DNA from: Halorhabdus salina
Lineage (GTDB): Archaea > Halobacteriota > Halobacteria > Halobacteriales > Haloarculaceae
Length of the DNA: 64,000 nucleotides
Assembly (NCBI RefSeq): GCF_013839425.1
Contig: NZ_JACDNP010000001.1
Location: 124,001-188,000 of the forward strand
Direction: 5' to 3'
Shown here: one piece after another, positions 53,541-63,166 of the stretch
How the letters are laid out: every line of letters starts with the position of its first letter
Numbering within the stretch: position 1 is the stretch's first letter
Position numbers and translations under genes: made by a program
The notes under the pieces: model-generated
The model's input: the letters and a program-made list of their open reading frames with translations, nothing else
Databases searched by the model: none
Told to the model about the DNA's origin: nothing

Positions 53541-54359
53541 TCAGACACCGACCATTCCGCGAGCAAGCGCGAGACCAGTCCGGTAATACGATGGCCGGGT
53601 GACGCGATCGTGTTCTTCGCGAGTGAGCTTGAAGTCGAAGATGTCGAGGTTCTCCGCGAGGTGGTCCCGGGAGGTCGACATCGGAATCGTCGCGACGTTT
53701 TCGTGCTGGGTCGCCCAGCGGATCGCGACCTGTGGTCCGGTCTTTTCGTAGCGGTCACCGAGGCTCTCAAGCAGTTCGTCACCGAGCAGTCCGCCGTTGG
53801 CCAGCGGGCTATAGGCCGTCAGCATGACATCGTTGTCCTGACAATACGAGAGCAGTTCGCGCTGGGGCCACCACGGGTGAAAGAGTACCTGGTCGGTCAG
53901 GATCGGTGCATCCGAGAGCTCCCTCGCGCGCTCCAGGCGGTCTTTCCCGAAATTGCTGACGCCGATGTGGCGAGTCATCCCGCGATCGACGGCCTCGTTC
54001 AGCCCAGTCATGACATCTTCGAGGTCGGCGAGTGGATGTGGCCAGTGAATCAACAACAAATCGACGTAGTCGGTCCCCAGTGCTTCGAGGCTGTCCTCGA
54101 CCGAGGTGACGATCGATTCGACCGAACGATGGGTCGGGTTGACCTTGGTGGTGAGGAAGATATCTTCGCGATCGACGTCTGCTTCCTCGATCGCTCGACC
54201 GACACCCGATTCGTTTTCGTACAGTTGCGCAGTGTCGACGTGGCGATATCCCAACTCCAGGGCGTTGCTGACCGCGTCGTAGGCAGTTTCGGTGGCCATT
54301 TGCCACGTGCCGACGCCGATCGACGGGACACGTGCGTCTGAGACAGTGACGTATTCCAT
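53541..54359 (-). CDS. Aldo/keto reductase
   Basis: From ATG 54359 the 272-residue TIM-barrel enzyme has the catalytic Asp and Tyr in DTAQLYENE, Lys in LTTKVNPTH and His in LLIHWPHP. The NADPH-binding end contains TIPMSTSRDHLAENL. It reduces aldehydes or ketones with NADPH. It faces the oxidoreductase gene, ending 11 bases away. An upstream TTG start nine codons earlier is unlikely. Confidence 0.92.
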   Translation of the reverse strand: MEYVTVSDARVPSIGVGTWQMATETAYDAVSNALELGYRHVDTAQLYENESGVGRAIEEADVDREDIFLTTKVNPTHRSVESIVTSVEDSLEALGTDYVDLLLIHWPHPLADLEDVMTGLNEAVDRGMTRHIGVSNFGKDRLERARELSDAPILTDQVLFHPWWPQRELLSYCQDNDVMLTAYSPLANGGLLGDELLESLGDRYEKTGPQVAIRWATQHENVATIPMSTSRDHLAENLDIFDFKLTREEHDRVTRPSYYRTGLALARGMVGV

Positions 54360-54401
54360 CAAGGGGACTTCGGGTGCCACCGTCAAGAAGCCACGGGCAC
54401 C

Positions 54402-54743
54402 TCACGGAAGTATGCGACTCACGGTGGCACGGTTCTTTGCCACCCAGCGGTAGCCTCGCTCGCGTGCCCAGGCGTACCCCGGAACGGCCCGGATTGCCCT
54501 GAAAAAGCCGGGCGGGACGAGTTCGGTCTTGGCCAGCCCACGCTCGACGGCTTCGCCACAGGAGTAGACAGTCTCGTCGGTGACGAGGTGGGCACACTCG
54601 CGGTAGTCTTCGGGCAACCGATCGCGGAGTGCTTCCGACAACTCGCTGAATCCCACGATCTCGACGCGACCGTGACGCGCGACGAAGCGGGCCGACCGGG
54701 TACAGAAGCCACAGTCGTCGTCGTAGACGAGCGTCGGAGCCAT
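54402..54743 (-). CDS. DCC family thiol-disulfide protein (DUF393)
   Basis: The 113-residue protein opens with the family motif YDDDCGFCTRSARF (C11, C14) and carries the later VYSCGEAVERGLA and GYAWARERGYRWVAKNR blocks. Members are thioredoxin-like in outline and are presumed disulfide oxidoreductases. It is 42 bases upstream of the aldo/keto reductase gene in the same direction and may share its transcript. Confidence 0.88.
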   Translation of the reverse strand: MAPTLVYDDDCGFCTRSARFVARHGRVEIVGFSELSEALRDRLPEDYRECAHLVTDETVYSCGEAVERGLAKTELVPPGFFRAIRAVPGYAWARERGYRWVAKNRATVSRILP

Positions 54744-54829
54744 ACGATAGCTACGAGTGCCAGGAATAAAGAGTCACGTACCGCAAAGAAGGCGACAGGT
54801 ATAGGCGACACTTGGGCAAACGAGCTACT

Positions 54830-55036
54830 ATGGAAGCCTGGAAAGTGATGCTCGCTACGAGCGGCATCCTTCTCGGATTCGCCGTCATCGCCTCGATCAC
54901 GAACGTCTCGCTGACCGGGCCGACCGCCGCCGCCATCGTGGTCGTCGTCGGCATCGCAAGCGTAGTGCTGTACGTGACAATGAAACACGGCTACCAGCTC
55001 GGCCGAAAACTCGGCGAGAATATGGGCGAGGACTGA
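54830..55036 (+). CDS. Small two-span membrane protein
   Basis: From ATG 54830 the 68-residue protein has two hydrophobic helices (VMLATSGILLGFAVIASI and AAAIVVVVGIASVVLYVT) and a polar tail (KHGYQLGRKLGENMGED). No family is recognised. GGTATAGG about 30 bases upstream is a plausible promoter. The DUF5518 gene follows after 41 bases, so they may act together. Confidence 0.6.
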   Translation: MEAWKVMLATSGILLGFAVIASITNVSLTGPTAAAIVVVVGIASVVLYVTMKHGYQLGRKLGENMGED

Positions 55037-55077
55037 TCGGGGATATCTTCTTGCGGGTCGCCAGCGTTGGCCCACTC

Positions 55078-55452
55078 ATGGCTGAAGGGAATACACTTCT
55101 CAACGCAGTACTGGGCGCGGTCGCGACGGCACTCCTGGCGTTTGTCCCGTTGTCACCACTGCTGGGTGGTGCCGTCGCGGGCTATCTGCACGGTGGTGAT
55201 CAGTCCGACGCGATCACCGTCGGCGCTCTGGCTGGGTCGTTCGCGGCGATTCCACTCGTGTTCGTCTTGGCGTTGCTGGGTTCGATCATTCCGTTTCTTC
55301 CGGCATTGGGCATCCCCGGCTCGATTTCGGCACTGGTCGGCATCGTTGCGTTCCTGGCCGTCCTCGCGCTGCTCGCCTACACGGTCGGCCTGAGTGCGCT
55401 CGGTGGCCTCCTCGGCAAGTACGTCGCCAGGGAGACCGATATCGAGATCTGA
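55078..55452 (+). CDS. DUF5518 family membrane protein
   Basis: From ATG 55078 the 124-residue protein has three to four hydrophobic segments and the opening GAVATALLAFVPLSPLLGGA with GYLHGGD, typical of DUF5518 in haloarchaea. It probably forms a small membrane bundle; no activity is known. It precedes mvk by 47 bases in the same direction. Confidence 0.75.
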   Translation: MAEGNTLLNAVLGAVATALLAFVPLSPLLGGAVAGYLHGGDQSDAITVGALAGSFAAIPLVFVLALLGSIIPFLPALGIPGSISALVGIVAFLAVLALLAYTVGLSALGGLLGKYVARETDIEI

Positions 55453-55499
55453 ACGACCGGTTCACAACGCCCATTACGGTCCCCCGGAAAACCCCGAGC

Positions 55500-56492
55500 A
55501 TGGTTACAGCGAGCGCGCCGGGGAAAGTGTATCTGTTCGGCGAACACGCCGTCGTCTACGGCGAGCCCGCCGTCCCCTGTGCGATCGAGCGCCGGGCGTC
55601 AGTGACGGCGACCGAACGATACGACGACGCCTTACGGGTCTACGCGGGCGATCTGACCCTGGACGGGTTCACTGTCGAATACAGCGGCGACACGACCGGA
55701 CGACCGGACGTCGACGTCGAACAACCGCTGCTGGACGCGGCAATGGGCTACGTCAACGAAGCGATCGAACAGGCACGGGACGCCGCTGATCGACCGAACG
55801 CGGGCTTCGACGTCACGATCGACAGTGCGATCCCACTCGGTGCCGGATTGGGATCCTCGGCAGCCGTCGTCGTCGCCGCGATCGATGCGGCGACGCGAGA
55901 ACTGGGCGAGCCACTCCCCGCCAAAGCGGTCGCCGATCGCGCCTATCAGGTCGAACGCGCCGTCCAGGACGGCGAGGCGTCGCGTGCGGACACCTTCTGC
56001 TCGGCGATGGGCGGGGCCGTTCGCGTCGAAGGTGATGACTGTCGGCGACTGCCCGACGTGCCGACCCTCCCGTTCGTGATCGGCTACGACGGCGGGTCGG
56101 GTGACACCGGCGCACTCGTTTCGGACGTTCGCGCGCTACGCGAGGAGTATGATTTCGCCGCAGATACGGTCGGGGCGATCGGCGATCTCGTCCGTCACGG
56201 GGAAGGAGCCATCGCCGAGGCGGACCTGGCGGAACTCGGTCGGCTCATGAACGTCAACCACGGCCTCTTATCGGCGCTTGGCGTCTCGGCCCGCTCGCTG
56301 GATTCGATGGTCTGGGCGGCCCGCGAAGCAGGCGCGCTGGGTGCGAAACTCACCGGGGCTGGTGGGGGCGGCTGTATCGTCGCACTCGACGAGACAGCGG
56401 CGACGAAACGGGCACTCGACTACACGCCCGGCTGTGAGGAAGCGTTCAGGGCGGAACTGGACACCGACGGCGTCCGGGTGGAAGACCAATGA
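55500..56492 (+). CDS. mvk: Mevalonate kinase
   Basis: The 330-residue GHMP kinase has the N-terminal ASAPGKVYLFGEHAVVYG, the ATP loop PLGAGLGSSAAVV and the C-terminal KLTGAGGGGCIVAL. It phosphorylates mevalonate for the archaeal lipid pathway. The next gene, ipk, supplies a later step, and idsA further down uses the product. The stop is 25 bases before ipk. Confidence 0.96.
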   Translation: MVTASAPGKVYLFGEHAVVYGEPAVPCAIERRASVTATERYDDALRVYAGDLTLDGFTVEYSGDTTGRPDVDVEQPLLDAAMGYVNEAIEQARDAADRPNAGFDVTIDSAIPLGAGLGSSAAVVVAAIDAATRELGEPLPAKAVADRAYQVERAVQDGEASRADTFCSAMGGAVRVEGDDCRRLPDVPTLPFVIGYDGGSGDTGALVSDVRALREEYDFAADTVGAIGDLVRHGEGAIAEADLAELGRLMNVNHGLLSALGVSARSLDSMVWAAREAGALGAKLTGAGGGGCIVALDETAATKRALDYTPGCEEAFRAELDTDGVRVEDQ

Positions 56493-56517
56493 GTCAAAGA
56501 CTGCGGGGGAAGACGGC

Positions 56518-57261
56518 ATGACGACCGTCCTCAAACTCGGCGGGAGCGTCATCACGGAGAAAGAGTCGCCCGAAACCATCGACGAAGCGGCGCTGACAGC
56601 GGCGGCCGATGCCATCGCCGGCAGCAACGTCGAGGATCTGATCGTGGTCCACGGCGGCGGCAGCTTCGGTCACCATCACGCCGAGCGCTACGGCGCCAGC
56701 GCCACGGAGGGCACCGACGACGCCGCGGGCGTCTACGCGATTCACGACGCCATGGGGCAACTCAACAGCGCGGTCGTCGAGGCCCTCCAGTCGGCCGGCG
56801 TCCCGGCGGTCCCGGTCCACCCGTTCTCGCTCGCCTACCGGGACAGGGACGGCGAAACGACACTCCCGACGGACGGCATCGAAGGACTTCGCGCGGAAGG
56901 GTTCGTCCCGGTGCTGTTCGGTGACGTGGTCGTCCAGTCCGGCGCGGGCGCGACGATCCTGAGCGGCGACGAGATCGCGGTCATACTCGCCCGCTCGCTG
57001 TCGGCAGACCGGATCGGCCTCTGTTCGAGCGTGCCGGGCGTACTCGACGAATCGGGGGCAGTAATCGACCGAATCGACGACTTCACGACTGTGGCCGACG
57101 CCGTCGGGGCCAGCGAGGCGACCGACGTGACCGGCGGGATGGCCGGGAAAGTCCAGGCGTTGCTGGACGTGTCGATCCCGGCCTCGATCTTTGGCCCCGA
57201 TGGGGTGTCGGCGTTTCTGGGCGGCGAACGTCCGGGGACGCTGATCGTCGGCGGCAGGTGA
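56518..57261 (+). CDS. ipk: Isopentenyl phosphate kinase
   Basis: From ATG 56518 the 247-residue amino-acid-kinase-fold enzyme has VLKLGGSVITEKE, the substrate histidine in VVHGGGSFGHHHA and the ADP site DVTGGMAGKV. It converts isopentenyl phosphate to the diphosphate in the modified archaeal mevalonate pathway. A longer upstream frame is an out-of-phase reading of mvk and is rejected. Confidence 0.96.
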   Translation: MTTVLKLGGSVITEKESPETIDEAALTAAADAIAGSNVEDLIVVHGGGSFGHHHAERYGASATEGTDDAAGVYAIHDAMGQLNSAVVEALQSAGVPAVPVHPFSLAYRDRDGETTLPTDGIEGLRAEGFVPVLFGDVVVQSGAGATILSGDEIAVILARSLSADRIGLCSSVPGVLDESGAVIDRIDDFTTVADAVGASEATDVTGGMAGKVQALLDVSIPASIFGPDGVSAFLGGERPGTLIVGGR

Positions 57262-57310
57262 GAGGGCGACGCCCGTAATTTACTTCCCTGCGGTTTCCGT
57301 TTGCCAGGGT

Positions 57311-58390
57311 ATGACAGCGATCAATCCGAAAGCGAGTGCCCGCTACTGGGCACGGCTGTTCGGGTACTTCCTGGTCCTCGCGGTGATCGGTGGCGGCTTC
57401 ACGGGCGGCGGCATCTATCTGCTCGACGAGGCCGAAGCATTCCCTGGCGGCCCGGGTGTAGATGTCGGTACAGAACTGGCAGCCGGTGGCGTCCTCACGG
57501 CCGTCGGCGTCCTACTGGTACTGGCTGGCTTCTTGACGATTGTGCTCAACGTCGTCGCCGACGGCGTCCGGGCCGGTGTCGAGGCGGCAAGTGGCCCAAC
57601 TGAGACGGTTGCCAGCGACGCCGAGACAGCCGACGAACCAGCAACAGACGACGTTGAGACAAAGACATTTGCCCCAGGTGAGACTGCATCAGCACCACAA
57701 GCCGGTGGCGACCAGCAGCACGTAGTGTCAGCCCAGGCACGAGCCAGCGCGGAAGACGACGAAGCCTGGAAGCGTGAGGTCGAGCAGAAACTCGAGACAG
57801 AAGGCGAGCGAGCGAGTGGCGAACGCGCCGCCCAGCGTCCGGAACAGACGGCAACCGACGACGAGAGTCCGCCAGCGGAGAGCCAGTCCGGCGGTCAGGA
57901 ACGGCCCGGCGCGAGCGAGCCAGTCACCCGAAACGCCCCGGCGGAACCTGGCCGCGACACCGATGAATCACCAGCGGAGGACCAACTTCCCGACCAGTCA
58001 GCCGAAGACGAGCGGGAGACGATGACTCCGGCCGATAGCGAAGACACTGGCGCAGACGAGGCCGACGAGTGGGTCAGTGCCGAGAAAGTCCAGGGAGAGC
58101 AGCCAACCACCGAGCCCAGCGAGCAACCGGGTGGTCCAAGTGACGAGCCGGCAGCCGAGGAGCTCCCCGAAGAGGGCGGGGACGCTGACAAGCCACAAGA
58201 GCCCAGAGACGCCAGCGACCTCTTTGGAACTGACACGGCAGAAACAGGCGAGACGGACGACGAATCGTCGGACAATCCACTCGCCCCGGACACCATCGAA
58301 CCGCAGGACGACACACCGTCTGACCCCTTCGCGGACGCCGATGAGTCGGCCGAGAGTGATGACGAGGAAACCAACCACGAGCCACAGTAG
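57311..58390 (+). CDS. Membrane protein with long acidic disordered tail
   Basis: The 359-residue protein has two membrane segments (YFLVLAVIGGGFTGGGIYLL and LTAVGVLLVLAGFLTIVLNV) within its first 90 residues. About 270 residues of Glu, Asp, Ser, Thr and Pro follow without globular pattern. Similar proteins occupy the ipk-rnj interval in other haloarchaea, to my knowledge without assigned function. The tail should be cytoplasmic or surface exposed and highly charged; it contains no sequence repeat of fixed period. Confidence 0.7.
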   Translation: MTAINPKASARYWARLFGYFLVLAVIGGGFTGGGIYLLDEAEAFPGGPGVDVGTELAAGGVLTAVGVLLVLAGFLTIVLNVVADGVRAGVEAASGPTETVASDAETADEPATDDVETKTFAPGETASAPQAGGDQQHVVSAQARASAEDDEAWKREVEQKLETEGERASGERAAQRPEQTATDDESPPAESQSGGQERPGASEPVTRNAPAEPGRDTDESPAEDQLPDQSAEDERETMTPADSEDTGADEADEWVSAEKVQGEQPTTEPSEQPGGPSDEPAAEELPEEGGDADKPQEPRDASDLFGTDTAETGETDDESSDNPLAPDTIEPQDDTPSDPFADADESAESDDEETNHEPQ

Positions 58391-58681
58391 CGACGGCTGG
58401 TCGAACCCGCACGGTTTTTATCGCCCCGCCACATAGACCCTCGTAACCGAGCGTTCGGCCGCCCGACTGCGGACGTGGCGGCCGGCGGATGCACGTCGAT
58501 CGACCGTCGCGCCGGTGTCGGGCACGACTGCCCCACCGGCGTCGGGTCGGCTGGCCAGTGACCGATCGCTGGCTCGCCGGTCCAACGGTCCTCGCGGACG
58601 ACGGTCGGCAGTCGCTGAACTCGACCGCGGACCGTCGGCCCGCCACAGCCTCCGTCGGGTGGCCCACTCGGAGGAGCAACT
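58391..58681 (+). promoter_or_regulatory. Long leader of rnj with TATA and Shine-Dalgarno site
   Basis: GTTTTTAT near 58412-58419 is the only TATA-like box in this spacer, which would give a leader of over 200 bases. GGAGG (58670-58674) lies seven bases before ATG 58682, a good ribosome site. The two frames crossing the spacer have no domain. A long structured leader could allow post-transcriptional control of this RNase. Confidence 0.55.
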
Positions 58682-60025
58682 ATGGAAATCGAGATTGCCA
58701 CCATTGGCGGCTACGAGGCAGTGGGACGACAGATGACTGCGGTGCGGGCGGGCGAAGATGTCGTGATCTTCGACATGGGCCTGAACCTCTCGAAGGTCCT
58801 GATCCACGACAACGTCGAGACCGAGCGGATGCACAGCCTGGACCTGATCGACATGGGGGCGATCCCGGACGATCGCGTCATGAGCGAGATTGAAGGCGAC
58901 GTCAAGGCCATCGTGCCCACGCACGGTCACCTCGACCACATCGGCGCGATTTCGAAGCTGGCCCATCGCTACGACGCGCCGATCATGGCGACACCCTTTA
59001 CGATCGAGCTCGTCAAACAGCAGATCCAGGGCGAGGAGAAGTTCAGTGTCGAAAACGACCTCGTGAAGATGGACGCTGGCGCCACCACGTCGATCGGTGA
59101 CGACGGCGTCGAACTCGAGTTCGTCAACGTCACCCACTCGATCATCGACGCGATCAACCCCGTGCTTCATACGCCCGAGGGCGCAGTCGTCTACGGGCTA
59201 GACAAGCGCATGGACCACGACCCGGTCGTCGGCGACCCGATCGACATGGATCGGTTCCGCGAGATCGGCGACGAAGGCGTCCTCTGTTACATCGAGGACT
59301 GTACGAACGCCCAGAAGAAAGGCCGGACACCAAGCGAGTCCGTCGCGCGACGGCACCTCAAAGACGTCATGTACAGTATGGAGGACTACGACGGTGGGAT
59401 CGTCGCGACAACGTTCTCCAGCCACATCGCCCGTGTAAAGAGTCTTGTCGAGTTCGCCGAAGACATCGGCCGCAAGCCAGTCTTGCTCGGCCGCTCGATG
59501 GAGAAGTACTCCGGAACGGCCGAACGGCTCGATTTCGTCGAATTCCCTGACGATCTGGGGATGTACGGCCACCGCAAATCCGTCGATCGCACGTTCAAGC
59601 GAATTATGAGCGAGGGCAAGGAGAACTTCCTCCCGATCGTCACCGGCCACCAGGGCGAGCCACGCGCGATGCTCACCCGGATGGGGCGTGGCGACACGCC
59701 CTACGAACTCGAAGAGGGCGATAAGGTCATCTTCTCGGCCCGCGTCATTCCCGAGCCGACCAACGAGGGCCAGCGCTACCAGAGCGAGACGCTGCTCAAG
59801 ATGCAGGGCGCCCGTATTTACGACGAAGTCCACGTCTCGGGCCACCTCAACCGCGAGGGCCACTACGAGATGCTTGACGCCCTCAACCCCGACAACGTCA
59901 TCCCGGCCCATCAGGACATGGAAGGGTTCGCGCCGTACGTCGATCTCGCCGAGAGCGAGGGTTACGAGCTCGGTGAGGACCTGCACGTCACGCGAAACGG
60001 TAACGTGATCACGCTGGTCGAATAA
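58682..60025 (+). CDS. rnj: Ribonuclease J (5'-3' exoribonuclease)
   Basis: The 447-residue metallo-beta-lactamase/beta-CASP protein has the metal motif HGHLDH (H81, H83, D85, H86) and the beta-CASP positions in [11 protein letters not shown] and [26 protein letters not shown] and PAHQDMEGF follow. Archaeal RNase J trims RNA from the 5' end and helps mRNA turnover. Length agrees with archaeal members, which lack the bacterial C-terminal domain. The stop is four bases before idsA. Confidence 0.96.
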   Translation: MEIEIATIGGYEAVGRQMTAVRAGEDVVIFDMGLNLSKVLIHDNVETERMHSLDLIDMGAIPDDRVMSEIEGDVKAIVPTHGHLDHIGAISKLAHRYDAPIMATPFTIELVKQQIQGEEKFSVENDLVKMDAGATTSIGDDGVELEFVNVTHSIIDAINPVLHTPEGAVVYGLDKRMDHDPVVGDPIDMDRFREIGDEGVLCYIEDCTNAQKKGRTPSESVARRHLKDVMYSMEDYDGGIVATTFSSHIARVKSLVEFAEDIGRKPVLLGRSMEKYSGTAERLDFVEFPDDLGMYGHRKSVDRTFKRIMSEGKENFLPIVTGHQGEPRAMLTRMGRGDTPYELEEGDKVIFSARVIPEPTNEGQRYQSETLLKMQGARIYDEVHVSGHLNREGHYEMLDALNPDNVIPAHQDMEGFAPYVDLAESEGYELGEDLHVTRNGNVITLVE

Positions 60026-60029
60026 TCAG

Positions 60030-61076
60030 ATGGCGATGACGGATACCGACGACTCGGCCGCGGTAATGGAGGCCATCGAGTGGCGTCGCGGGCAGGTCAA
60101 CGAGGCCATCCCGGAGAACCTCCCGGTTGTCGAGCCGACGAAACTCTACGAGGCCTCGCGGTATCTGCTCGACGCCGGCGGCAAGCGCCTTCGGCCGACG
60201 ATCCTGTTACTCGCAGCGGAGTCGCTCGCCGATGTCCCGCCGCGCAGTGCCTCGTACCGTGACTTTCCCGCCACGGGCGACCGGATCAACATGATGTCGG
60301 CGGCAGTGAGCATCGAGATCATCCAGTCGTTTACGCTCATCCACGATGATATCATGGATGACGACGCCATGCGGCGGGGTGTCCCAGCCGTTCACGAGGA
60401 GTTCGACCTCTCGACAGCGATTCTCGCTGGCGACACGCTCTATGCGAAGGCCTTCGAGAACATGCTCGAAACCGGAGCGACCGGGGATCGATCCGTCCGG
60501 GCGCTCTCTGAACTGGCGACGACCTGCACGCAGATCTGTGAGGGCCAATCGCTGGACATCGAATTCGAGACCTACGACGAGGTCACGACCGAGAACTACT
60601 TAGAAATGGTCGAACTCAAGACTGCCGTGCTCTATGCGGCGGCAGCCTCGATCCCGGCGATCCTCATGGGGGAAGACGATCATATTGACGCCCTCTATCA
60701 GTACGGCCTCAACATCGGCCGTGGCTTCCAGATCCAGGACGACCTGCTTGATCTGACCACGCCTTCCGAGAAACTGGGCAAACAGCGCGGAAGCGACCTC
60801 GTCGAGGGAAAGCGGACGATCATCACCGTCCACGCCCGCCAGCAAGGCGTCGACGTGGATTCGCTGGTCCCCGCCGAGGACGTAGACGCAGTCGAAGAGG
60901 AGACAATCGAAGAGGCGGTCGCCGTCCTCGAAGACGCGGGAAGTATCGACTTCGCCCGCGAGACTGCCGAAGGGCTCATCCAAGACGGGAAAGACAACCT
61001 CGACGTATTGCCGGACAACGAGGCGCGTGATCTCCTGGAAGGGATTGCGGACTTCCTGATCGAACGGGAATACTGA
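60030..61076 (+). CDS. idsA: Polyprenyl diphosphate synthase (geranylgeranyl/farnesylgeranyl)
   Basis: The 348-residue prenyltransferase has the first Asp-rich motif LIHDDIMDDD and the second QIQDDLLDLT, together with GGKRLRPTILLL. It condenses isopentenyl diphosphate units to the C20 or C25 chain of archaeal lipids. The residues five and four before the first motif (FT in SFTLIHDD) influence chain length but do not settle it. It lies four bases after rnj. ATG 60036 is an alternative start. Confidence 0.95.
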   Translation: MAMTDTDDSAAVMEAIEWRRGQVNEAIPENLPVVEPTKLYEASRYLLDAGGKRLRPTILLLAAESLADVPPRSASYRDFPATGDRINMMSAAVSIEIIQSFTLIHDDIMDDDAMRRGVPAVHEEFDLSTAILAGDTLYAKAFENMLETGATGDRSVRALSELATTCTQICEGQSLDIEFETYDEVTTENYLEMVELKTAVLYAAAASIPAILMGEDDHIDALYQYGLNIGRGFQIQDDLLDLTTPSEKLGKQRGSDLVEGKRTIITVHARQQGVDVDSLVPAEDVDAVEEETIEEAVAVLEDAGSIDFARETAEGLIQDGKDNLDVLPDNEARDLLEGIADFLIEREY

Positions 61077-61144
61077 GTCGACGGCCCAGCCGAACGGATC
61101 CGCAATCGGCCGAGTTTTATCCCCCAGGCCGGTTAAGAGCGGGC

Positions 61145-62893
61145 ATGGACGACGATCTTCGCGAGCGCGTTGCAGCAACCGCTGAGGAGAGCGCGCTGTT
61201 CAACGCGTTGAAACACGATAGCGACGCCCAAGTGGGGGCGATCATGGGGCCGCTGATGGGTGACAATCCGGAATTTCGGGAATTCGGCGACGAGATTCCG
61301 GGAGTCATCGCACCCGTCGTCGAGCGCGTCAACGACCGCTCGACCGAGGAAAAACGCGAGCGGCTGGCCGAACTTGCACCGGAACGTCTCGAAGAACTCG
61401 ATGCGGAAGACGAGAGCGAGGACCATGCTCTCCCCGACCTTCCCAACGCCGACGCATACGACGAGATCCGGATGCGCGTCGCTCCGAATCCGAACGGCCC
61501 CTGGCACATCGGTCACGCCCGGATGGCCGCCGTCGTCGGCACCTACAAGGACCGCTACGACGGGTACTTCCTCTGCCGGTTCGACGACACCGATCCCGAG
61601 ACCAAACGACCCGATCTCGACGCCTACGACGAGATTCTCGACGCCATCGAGTACCTCGGGTTCACGCCGAATCGAGTTCTCAAGGCCAGCGACCGCCTGG
61701 AGACCTACTACGCTTACGCGCGGGATCTGATCGATCTCGGTGGGGCCTACACGTGTTCGTGTCCGGCCGAGGACTTCTCCAATCTGAAAAATAACGGTGA
61801 GTCCTGTCCCCATCGTGAGAAGGATCCCGAGACCGTCCGCGACGAGTTCCAGGGCATGATCGATGGGCTCTACGAGCCTGGAGAGATGGTCCTGCGGATC
61901 AAGACCGACATCGAACACAAGAACCCGGCCCTACGTGATTGGGTCGCGTTCCGCCTTATCGATACGCCACATCCCCGCGAGGAAGCAGCGGAGTATCGCT
62001 GCTGGCCAATGCTGGACTTCCAGAGTGGCATCGACGACCACCTCACGGGGGTCACCCACATCATTCGTGGGATCGACCTCCAGGATTCGGCAAAGCGCCA
62101 GCAGTTCGTCTATGACTACTTCAACTGGGAGTATCCCGAGGTGATCCACTGGGGCCACGTCCAGGTCGACGCCTTCGACGTGCCGATGAGCACCTCAACG
62201 ATCAAGGAACTGATCGAGGGCGGCGAGCTGGACGGCTGGGACGACCCGCGCGCGCCGACGATCGCCAGCCTCCGCCGACGTGGGATCAGCGGGGAGGCTA
62301 TCGTCGAGGCGATGACTGAACTCGGAACCTCGACCAGCAACGTCGACCTGGCGATGTCCTCGATCTACGCGACCAACCGCGAATTGATCGACGACGACGC
62401 CGACCGGGCGTTTTTCGTCCGGGACGGGGTCGAAATGGATCTCTCCGGCGGCCCCGAACGCGGTCAACCACCGATCCATCCCAACCACGAGGAGCGCGGC
62501 AAGCGGACGATCCCAGTCGGTTCGGCAGTGCTAATCGAGGCGGCGGACCTGCCGCCCGAGGGCGAACGCGTCTGGCTGAAAGGGTACGGCTGTGTCCGCC
62601 GGACGGACGAGCGAGCGTTCGAATACACCGACGACGACATCGAGGTCGTTCGCGAGGGTGACGTGGACGTCATCCACTGGGTGCCGGCGACGACGAGTGT
62701 CCGTGCGCGACTGCGGACGCCCGACGGTGACGTCACGGGTCACGTCGAACCTGGATTGCTCGGCTACGACGAAGACGACATGGTCCAGTTCGTCCGCATC
62801 GGCTTCGCACGGCTAGACGCCGTACCCGAAGCGACCGACCCGACGGACATCGGTGCGGACGACGAACTGATCGCGTACTTCGCGCATCCGTGA
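61145..62893 (+). CDS. gltX: Glutamyl-tRNA synthetase, archaeal type
   Basis: The 582-residue class I synthetase has an N-terminal helical domain of about 105 residues and the HIGH-type motif PNPNGPWHIGHARM from residue 114. The KMSKS variant MSTST starts at residue 348, and a beta-barrel anticodon domain follows. The archaeal enzyme also charges tRNA-Gln, which is then amidated. TTTTAT precedes the ATG by about 30 bases, so it may have its own promoter though it follows idsA closely. Confidence 0.96.
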   Translation: MDDDLRERVAATAEESALFNALKHDSDAQVGAIMGPLMGDNPEFREFGDEIPGVIAPVVERVNDRSTEEKRERLAELAPERLEELDAEDESEDHALPDLPNADAYDEIRMRVAPNPNGPWHIGHARMAAVVGTYKDRYDGYFLCRFDDTDPETKRPDLDAYDEILDAIEYLGFTPNRVLKASDRLETYYAYARDLIDLGGAYTCSCPAEDFSNLKNNGESCPHREKDPETVRDEFQGMIDGLYEPGEMVLRIKTDIEHKNPALRDWVAFRLIDTPHPREEAAEYRCWPMLDFQSGIDDHLTGVTHIIRGIDLQDSAKRQQFVYDYFNWEYPEVIHWGHVQVDAFDVPMSTSTIKELIEGGELDGWDDPRAPTIASLRRRGISGEAIVEAMTELGTSTSNVDLAMSSIYATNRELIDDDADRAFFVRDGVEMDLSGGPERGQPPIHPNHEERGKRTIPVGSAVLIEAADLPPEGERVWLKGYGCVRRTDERAFEYTDDDIEVVREGDVDVIHWVPATTSVRARLRTPDGDVTGHVEPGLLGYDEDDMVQFVRIGFARLDAVPEATDPTDIGADDELIAYFAHP

Positions 62894-63133
62894 ACTGACC
62901 GAGTACGGCCCGACAAAATACTGAAACGGACGAACTGTCACGGAGCCACTTCCATCAACGAATTCAGGCAACGTCCGAACGTTCCCACTGTTCCTGTCGT
63001 ACGAAGCGCTCCCAATGGACAGCCACCGTGGTTTTCGAGATGACTTCGAATGGCGGTTAAACTATCTCCCAGATGAAAGAGTGGCTATTAATAAATAAGT
63101 ACTATCTTATTCGCTATAGTCATCAAAAATATT

Positions 63134-63140
63134 ATATAAT
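63134..63140 (+). promoter_or_regulatory. TATA element of the PEP-hydrolase-family gene
   Basis: TATATAA lies 27-33 bases before ATG 63167 in a markedly AT-rich 80-base stretch. The remainder of the 273-base spacer (62894-63166) contains no gene. Confidence 0.7.
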
Positions 63141-63166
63141 AGGTGAGTGATGACAACGAGTGACGT

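Noticed and set aside
56489-56521. Ten-codon frame bridging mvk and ipk
   Set aside because: It overlaps both genes' ends but is too short to support as a coding gene; more likely incidental to tight spacing.
58489-58893. 134-codon frame overlapping the rnj start
   Set aside because: It runs out of phase into rnj, is rich in Arg and Cys from frame shift of GC codons, and ignores the Shine-Dalgarno site.
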